This document shows positions 57,690 to 64,000 of a stretch of 64,000 bases of DNA, piece by piece (position 1 is the stretch's first letter; each line of letters begins with the position of its first letter). The translations under genes and the position numbers were made by a program. Location of the stretch: contig NC_088296.1 of assembly GCF_032854445.1 (NCBI RefSeq), forward strand, positions 23,321,604 to 23,385,603, written 5' to 3'. Source of the stretch: Liolophura sinensis. Taxonomy: Eukaryota > Mollusca > Polyplacophora > Chitonida > Chitonidae. The notes beneath the pieces are model-generated. The model had not been told where the DNA came from, did not search any database, and saw only the letters and a program-made list of their open reading frames with translations.

Positions 57690-58411
57690 AGATCTCTGTG
57701 ATATCAGTGACGTGTATTTACTTCAAGCACCGTGGCTTCTCAAACGCGATCTTAACGTTCTAAACTCTATCAATGCTGACGTCTATGGACGTGGTGTTTC
57801 CGCAGTGGATGATACTACCGCTGTAAAAGTAGACCCTATGGGGGCATTGCTATTCTGTGCAAAAAGTCGTTCATTGCTGAGATTGATTGTGTTGTTGGGA
57901 TTCGTGTCGAATACGACTAATTCTAAATTGTTAATTGTTTGTGTTTATTTGCCGACGGAGAGTCATGATAATTTTGACAGTTTTATCGACTGTCTCAGCA
58001 AACTACGTGCTATTAATGAAGATTCTGAAATTCCTAATGGTAGTGACTGCAATGCGCATGCTTCACGCTTATTTGGTGATGAACTTAAATCTTTTTTGTG
58101 ATTGTCTCAACTTACATATTTCAGACTTCGAATTTTTGCTCGCCAGTTCTTACACTTATGTTAGTGACGCTGACTTAACAACCTCATGGTTAGATCATTT
58201 TGTTTCCTGTGTAAATATAAACAAGGCTGTTCAATCTGTTGAGGTCTTATACGAAATTGTTTCGTGTGATCATTTTCGTGTATGTATTACTTTCAGTTGT
58301 GATGCTCGATCAACGCTGAGCTACAAGTCATTATCCAAAGAGTGTCGTTCCTCTGTTAATTGCAATGTAGTAAGTAATGGCTATCTTCAGAAGATTGTGA
58401 CTGTGCTATGA
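57690..58411 (+). pseudogene. LINE AP-endonuclease remnant
   Basis: Across two frames the sequence shows DVYLLQAPWLLKRDLNVL, YGRGVSAVDDT, LLIVCVYLPTESHDNFDSF, a GS-DCNAH motif (usually GDFNAH) near 58,050, and SSYTYVSDADLTTSWLDHFV and SCDHF near 58,150-58,275. These correspond to the start, the Asn/His motif and the final SDH motif of the exo-endo-phosphatase fold. The frame changes near 58,085. The enzyme would nick target DNA for target-primed reverse transcription. Confidence 0.8.
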
Positions 58412-58833
58412 ATAATTTTAATGATATCTCCATTCCTTTAGAAGCTATCCTGTATATCGATTCTGAATGTACGGATCATGCTGGCTATAATTTTAGCTAT
58501 TACAATGAGATTGTGCACGCTTTGTTATCAGCTGGATCTAATTCCATTGTTAAGCCTAGAAAACACTGTGACTATCCTGTACCAGGATGGAATGACTGTG
58601 ATTCTCTTTCGAGAAATACATGTAGTCTCCTTCTCTGTAAAGAGCTTGTTAGTCCACGCTATGGCCCCATTGCTGATCAAATGCGTCAGTTTAGAAGGCG
58701 TTTTAAGCATGCAGTTACATCTTGCAAAAGGATGAAGCCGAGACCCGGGCTAATAAAATGGCGGAGTCGTTCTGTAACTCATCATCGGGTTAGTTTTGCT
58801 ATGAGATTAAGCTTACTTATCCCAGGTGTTTGA
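58408..58833 (+). pseudogene. LINE linker region remnant
   Basis: An open stretch of about 140 codons, with YNEIVHALLSAGSNSIV and YPVPGWNDC, is typical of the region between endonuclease and reverse transcriptase in these LINEs. There is no recognised catalytic motif, and it ends in a frameshifted region near 58,800. Confidence 0.6.
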
Positions 58834-59089
58834 TTTTACCCAATCGTACTGATAATGTTGAGGATGAACGTAATATTGCTCACATGTGGAAGGAAAAATG
58901 TTACTGTTTACTTATTAATGTATCTACCATGTGTCACATGACCGAGGTGTTTAACATTTTGTCCTAGTCAGAACATCTAAAATAAATCTTATTATACCCG
59001 ATACATTACGGTGAATTGAGTCTCAATTTAAACCTAAAAAAACCCCAAGGAAACGTCTAATATGAATCTTATTACACATCATGCATTAC

Positions 59090-59995
59090 GTTATATTGTG
59101 TCTAAGTTTCAAACTAAAAAATTCCCAGGTTTTGATGGTCTTCGTGCCGAACATTTGAAATATGCCCCGGACGCTATACTCACCTGTATATGTGCGTCAA
59201 TGAGATAATGTTGTATGGACCTTGATCACCTGATTTGATGTCATCATATCGTTATCACATATTGATTGGGAGGAATCTGGGGACACTAAGGCTTCAAATA
59301 ACTACCGCCCGATCGCTGTTGTCTCTGTTATCTCTAAAGTACTAGAATGTAACATCCTACAGCTATGTGAATTCCATCTGTATAGCTCTGCTTATTAATT
59401 TGGTTTTAAAAATGTCCATTCCACTGGTCAGTGTGTTTATGTACTGAGGGACGTTCATGGCAACCCAGTTTGTATATGCTTTTTAGACACCAGTAAGGCA
59501 TTCGGCAGGGTCAACCATCGGACTCTTTTAAAAAAAAAGTTGCTTGATGGAAATGTTCCTGTGTATATTGTGAAATCATTGTATGCCTAGTACACAGTGC
59601 AGACATTTGCTGTCAAATGGGGATCGTCCATGTCATCATTTTTCTCAGCATGTAATGGTGTCAGGCAGGGAGGGATTTTTTCCCCTTATTTATTTCCTCT
59701 ATACATGCATGACCTTGACATCAATCTCTCAGGTGCTGGTGTTGGTTGGAATAATGCAGGCAGTTTTATTAATCACTTGCTATGTGCCGACGATCTGTCC
59801 CTAGTGTGTCCTTTGGCTAACTTCTCTGCAAATACTCCTTGGTCGCTGTTATTCGTACGTAGATCATCACGATATAATTTACAGTACAAAAAGAGTCAGT
59901 GTATGATTGTCACCCGCCTCGTTAGGATTGTAAACCACTTTGTGTTAAGTTATGTGTCATCATATTTCATATGGAACCAACTGTTATACTGAATT
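59090..59995 (+). pseudogene. LINE reverse transcriptase remnant
   Basis: KFPGFDGLRAEHLKYAPDA near 59,125, GVRQGGIFSPYLF near 59,660 and the catalytic box CADDLS near 59,785 (normally YADD) identify a LINE reverse transcriptase. The region from 59,205 to 59,590 has many stops. The Tyr-to-Cys change in the active box and the stops make it inactive. Confidence 0.8.
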
Positions 59996-60132
59996 ATATA
60001 AGGAAGAGCCTATCCAGAAACTTTTGCAAATTTATTTTCCATTCTTTGTTATTATGCATTACACTATTCATGGACATATATATATTCATATACTTATATA
60101 TATATATAAATAACTTTATATAACTTTGATGA

Positions 60133-60144
60133 TGATGTCTGAAA

Positions 60145-60187
<43 letters not shown>

Positions 60188-60211
60188 ATATAATAGACTT
60201 TATTTCAGACA
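60133..60211. repeat. (TAAA)n tail flanked by an inverted repeat
   Basis: TGTCTGAAATAAA at about 60,133 and its complement TTTATTTCAGACA at about 60,198 flank about 50 bp of TAAA repeats. The left arm is LINE 3' end. The right arm looks like the same LINE end in the opposite orientation. Confidence 0.75.
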
Positions 60212-61912
60212 CATGGTCCATCTCATACACATATTATGCAACTTATATGAAAAAAATTTACACCACTGTGAGAATATTTCATCCGCCGTGCTAATACTGT
60301 CGTTACAAAAATTATGTTCTCGTAAAAAAAGGTTTCCTGTTTGACAAAGAATTTTCTCCGTAAAAATGATATTTTCTATGTAAACCGATTGACTAAATTT
60401 TCTGATAAACAGATTGTTAAGCCGCCTTACGAGCAAGTATGTACAGAAAACGAACCTCTTCTAATACATGAACTCATGACAATTGGTATACAAGTAAGCA
60501 TTGCCCCAGGCAGGTGAATCTGAGCAATTCATAGAGTGTTGTCACTTCTTGGCTGTAAAGTTGACATCTGGCCAGTAATGGCTGAAATTCATAAGAAGAA
60601 AGGCCTGTATCTTTAAAGTTACCGAGCTGCGACTCCAGTCGAAACTGACATGCGTTCACCTGCCGTCCACCGAAATCAACGATCGCAAAAATCAATTTCC
60701 TAAGAAGCGTTTAACACAAACTACACCAGTCTGTTCTCAAATAAGCTCTTACATGACTGACTTTCACACACAGGAATTTTCAGTAGAATACCTTGTTCTC
60801 AAATACGTTTCAGGTTACATATAATTACAGTCTGTAACTATTTGGGGCTTTCTAAAATCGCGGTTGGGATCTCCGTAGCTCCGTATACATCGCACTTTGC
60901 TTTACGTAACCTAGATTTTTTCTTCTCAATGCCAAGTACATGTAGTACACAACAATATATCTACTGTATAAACAACAGCGAAACCGCCATCTTTAACACA
61001 TATATTCACCTCTATAGACTTTGATTATCTGAAGGTAAGTAGGTCCGTGCTAATCCAAGTTGTTGAATTCAGGTTTGTTTGTATTCCACACATCTGGCGT
61101 GAATAGTGTCATCACAATAATGTACAAGCGCGTATGTAGCTGCATATTTCGGCAATCGCTGTATTTAATGTTATTAAATCCTGTGAATGACTCTACAACT
61201 ACTGTTCCCATTAAGCATGCGTTCCGTAGTGAACTTTAGTAACTCTCCACTAGCAGTCTTACAGCGACGGAAAATTGAATTTAATATTTATGTATAATGG
61301 AAAAACAAAATCAAGAGTACAGCTGCTTTTAGATCAAGCACTCAGTATAGGTTACACTGAAAAACAGTGTACACTACTCTCTTAGGGAAAGGCGATTTTA
61401 TGTTTTATAAAATCATCCGCCCCACCCCCTGATAAAGAATATATGTATACCAGTACACCTTCACAGGTAAAGTAACAGCCTCCCACTAACTGTGCCATCA
61501 TTTCAGTAAATATGACTTCATGTTGCTAATAATACCTGATGATGTCAGACTGACATTTCCCGAGATGTTGCTACAAGCAAGAGCTTGTTTTGTTAGGGAA
61601 TCTAACAATTCATTGCAAACTATATATACAGCATATGAAATACAAACAAGGCTGATGTTAACTCATTTAAATAACCTATTATTTAATCTATACTGTACAC
61701 ATGTGCAAAAAATCTAAAACATGGAGAAAATGATATTCCAACAGAAGTATTTACGACTTTACGACCAGTAATCCCTAGTTACTACAAGCCTAACCACTGT
61801 AATTCCAGTGCGAATAAATCCCCACATGACACAAGAAACAGGGGTTTTTTTCCCCAGAGATATGGGGAGAGAGAGTTGTTGCTACATGTATATCTCAGCA
61901 AATTTATACTTT

Positions 61913-61915
<3 letters not shown>
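60212..61915. other. host DNA, no supported gene
   Basis: About 1.7 kb of AT-rich sequence with only short frames lacking recognisable domains. Confidence 0.5.

Positions 61916-61916
<1 letters not shown>

Positions 61917-61971
<55 letters not shown>
61917..61971. repeat. (AT)n microsatellite
   Basis: An uninterrupted AT dinucleotide run of about 27 repeats precedes a short CTCGACT break. Confidence 0.97.
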
Positions 61972-61975
<4 letters not shown>

Positions 61976-61978
61976 GAC

Positions 61979-61985
<7 letters not shown>

Positions 61986-62034
<49 letters not shown>
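61986..62034. repeat. (TG)n microsatellite
   Basis: A TG dinucleotide run of about 24 repeats lies just right of the AT run. With the AT tract it forms a compound microsatellite. Confidence 0.97.
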
Positions 62035-62036
<2 letters not shown>

Positions 62037-62040
62037 AAAT

Positions 62041-62145
62041 ATTTATTTATTTATTTATTTTTTTTTTATTTATTTGATTGGTGTTTAAGCCGTACTCAAG
62101 AATAATTCATTTATACTACGGTGGCCAGCATTATGGTTGAAGGCA
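62041..62145 (-). mobile_element. first-family SINE, reverse, 5'-truncated
   Basis: (TTTA)n at 62,041-62,071 is the reversed tail; TGATTGGTGTTTAAGCCG, then GTACTCAAGAATAATTC and GTGGCCAGCATTATGG, is the reverse complement of the SINE 3' half. Confidence 0.8.
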
Positions 62146-62735
62146 ACGTCTCTGTGTTCTGGCTTTCTGTGTCTCCATGCGCATTCCATGGGATAAACAT
62201 TGCATAAAATGTGAACAAATCTACACATATTAAGCTCAATCAGTGACAGAGCAAGTGAAGGTAATGAATGCCACGAACCTGTAGTTAAGTTGGCTGCAGA
62301 TAGAGATTTTCACGTTTGAGGCACCTATTGTAAATGATGCAACCCTGAGATAGCATGCCTGTCAGCAGCATCACGTGTAAAACTGGACACTTGTCATTTA
62401 CCTGCGCATGCGGTGCCCGCGTTCTACATATATACCATATCCTGCCTGTAAAACCAAAGGCTTTGTAGGTACATATCGTGTGATCTCCAGAAATTGGTCA
62501 ATTGGTCACCCACTATTTGAACACATCTCTCGACTAGGCAAGGTTACCGTATAAGATCACTCTCTGAGGGGAGGTTATACTCCTTGTGCAAGACAAATGG
62601 GCGTTTTTTTGTTTTCACTGAACCTTTTATGGTTTAGGCCCCATGAGGTTGTGTGCTCGAATGCTTGTTGTCGAGAAGGGTGTGTACATCAGGGAATGAG
62701 TCAGTATTTAATGAAGCTTTATTGAAGCTTTACAC
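62146..62735. other. host DNA, no supported gene
   Basis: No open frame or repeat was recognised in this 590-bp stretch. Confidence 0.45.
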
Positions 62736-62737
62736 GG

Positions 62738-62905
62738 TATACATGTACTGAAGAATATTTTACCAGCACACCATCATTATGATGGGAGAAAACTGGGCAG
62801 AGCCCGCAGGAGACCCACGACTATCCGGAGGTTGCCGGCAGACCTTCCCGTCTAACACTTGAGAAGAAGCCAGCATGAGCTGGACTTGAACAGCGACCAC
62901 CCTAA
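62738..62905 (-). mobile_element. first-family SINE, reverse, diverged
   Basis: The reverse complement contains CGCTGTTCAAGTCCAGCTCA, CATGCTGGCTTCTTCTC, GCAACCTCCGGATAGTCGTG and GGGCTCTGCCCAGTTT. These match the box B and central domain of the SINE at 9170 with substitutions, and the body is longer than in the 62,041 copy. Confidence 0.82.
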
Positions 62906-63317
62906 TCAGAGGATCTTGGCTACTTCATACTGCAAAAAACGAATAACCTCTAAATCATCAACTAACCTTTCCGAAAAGAAAAAAACATTAAACTTTTATT
63001 TAATAAAATTTTATTCATAAAATATTGAATGGCCAAGAAATTTCATACCATGTAAGAATATACATACACACGACGCGTACCATGCATGAGTCTGTTCATT
63101 ACCAAATTATTTAATTGATAATCTAGGGATTGCTGATTGTAAACATAGAAAACAAAATATCCTTTTGAATCTCCATTCAGAATGCATAAACCTCCAAATT
63201 CTTATGTCCGAAAAGTAGATTGGTATCTAATTAGAAATTGAATCCTGTTCAATCATAATTGGACTATTTGTAATCACCAAATATTTTACCACAGATAAAT
63301 TGCGATATTTATCAAAC

Positions 63318-63367
63318 TATGGTCGTGGGTTTTCCCCAAGATCTGCCTGGTTTCATTCCACCATAGT
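63318..63367 (+). mobile_element. first-family SINE central-domain fragment
   Basis: ATGGTCGTGGGTTTTCCCC followed by a GATCTGCCTGGTTTCATTCC stretch matches the conserved central domain of the 9170 SINE. Confidence 0.75.
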
Positions 63368-63579
63368 GGAATAAACAAAAAAATAAATAGGAGACAGTTT
63401 GTTCCTGAATTCAAGCTTTTAGCATTGATTACACTTGAATAAACGTGCAGTACTTAACGTCCAGCCTTGCCTTGTGTGGTCTTTACCTCACACCAGCTTG
63501 GCAATCGTCGACGATTCTGTTCCCTTGACGACTATAATACCCTTGCCATTTGGCAAACACTTTTGTCTTTTTCTTCAAG

Positions 63580-63669
63580 GTAAGATGTACTTATTCCACA
63601 TCGTCGACTGGCACGCCTTGTTCTTCACCATCCTCCTGATGGCGTTCTGTGAGAGCGTTGTCATTGGTT
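63580..63669 (+). CDS. SLC6-transporter-like exon (partial)
   Basis: A pyrimidine-rich acceptor (TTTGTCTTTTTCTTCAAG) precedes an open stretch encoding GKMYLFHIVDWHALFFTI and LLMAFCESVVIG, then TGA and MYG. In SLC6 sodium-coupled neurotransmitter transporters, a 'GGMYVFQL.D....LL...FFECVVIGWVYG' pattern is known around a transmembrane helix, so the hydrophobic run and the FxEx3IG motif fit. The TGA stands where Trp is expected, so the exon is either inactivated, ends in a different way (donor at G/GTTGAA), or the resemblance is partial. The rest of the gene would lie beyond the right edge. Confidence 0.5.
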
Positions 63670-64000
63670 GAATGTACGGTGTTTTATCTTCCACGATTAA
63701 TTTAGTATGTGCGCTATTGCATCATTACCGTAAAAGCAGTTGTACTATGACATGTGCCCCTGCTCCTCGGTCCGCATGGTCCAGGGTCAATTGTTAGTCC
63801 TTGGACGGCCGTCGCAACATCGCTAAGGTGAGGTCAGACAAGTGTACATGTATGTTCTTGGACATTGATCTTTGTTAAGTGAATATAATTTCATATTTAC
63901 AAATATTTGGCGTTGATAAGTAGATGATTTTGATGATATACAAATTTAACATTACTCATCACCCTGAAAATGGCAATTAAAAAATGTTCGTTTATTTATG
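63670..64000. other. sequence after the SLC6-like exon
   Basis: AT-rich sequence without an open frame. It would be an intron if the upstream exon is real. Confidence 0.4.

Larger units (their letters stand above)
57000..60190 (+). mobile_element. APE-type non-LTR retrotransposon (LINE), decayed
   Basis: The plus strand carries endonuclease and then reverse transcriptase remnants in the order of APE-type LINEs, ending with GATGATGATGTCTGAAATAA and a (TAAA)n tail at 60,139-60,190. Many frameshifts and stops make it non-functional. The 5' boundary is uncertain; readable sequence upstream of 57,690 is not assignable. Clade is not decided; CR1- or Jockey-like groups are candidates. Confidence 0.82.

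Noticed and set aside
61808-62077. 89-codon frame with runs of Ile-Tyr and Val-Cys.
   Set aside because: It is the translation of the AT and TG microsatellites.

Overview
This is a eukaryotic window, almost certainly from an invertebrate animal and most likely a mollusc (a bivalve is my best guess). The AT-rich host DNA has spliced 99-bp ankyrin exons, two tRNA-derived SINE families with tails of the kind common in molluscs, a Ty3/gypsy LTR retrotransposon, an APE-type LINE and a Polinton/Maverick element. Species cannot be read from the sequence.

Layout. (1) 1-29,980: a tandem array of roughly 1-kb and 2.5-3-kb units, most carrying one phase-0 exon for exactly one 33-residue ankyrin repeat on the minus strand. 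Ten are full length and eight or nine of those look intact; three more are truncated or decayed. The array has been reworked: a ~4.5-kb block occurs twice about 17.45 kb apart, a second block occurs twice 3.5-4.1 kb apart, and ~1.9 kb is inverted at 25.9-27.8 kb, making a large palindrome. A young gypsy element (145-bp LTRs with one difference, 5-bp target duplication) sits in one copy while its sister copy keeps the empty site. (2) 31,489-46,631: a complete but mutated Polinton/Maverick (~15.1 kb) with ~165-bp terminal inverted repeats and a 6-bp flanking duplication CCTTGA. Its genes are more GC-rich than the host DNA: protein-primed DNA polymerase B (+), retroviral-type integrase (-), two or three small membrane proteins (-), packaging ATPase (-), major capsid protein (-), a coiled-coil/membrane protein (+), a large conserved protein (-), and three further proteins (+). 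Several carry in-frame stops or frameshifts although catalytic motifs remain, so this copy is a recent fossil. No adenovirus-like protease is recognisable and the ATPase lacks its usual C-terminal third. (3) 46,640-64,000: mostly non-coding host DNA with a 31-bp minisatellite (~2.6 kb, with higher-order structure), a ~165-bp repeat with internal inverted motifs, SINE copies, a decayed LINE with endonuclease and reverse transcriptase remnants, microsatellites, one isolated possible exon (47.0 kb) and, near the right edge, an exon resembling an SLC6 neurotransmitter-transporter exon.

How parts act together. Every intact ankyrin exon is 99 nt and begins and ends on codon boundaries, so exons can be gained, lost or skipped without a frameshift; the window looks like the repeat domain of one large ankyrin gene growing by segmental duplication. 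The Polinton genes form a typical self-synthesising set: polymerase and integrase for copying and insertion, ATPase and capsid for virion-like particles, plus conserved proteins of unknown role. Family assignments rest on motifs and on remembered family resemblance; no database search was run.
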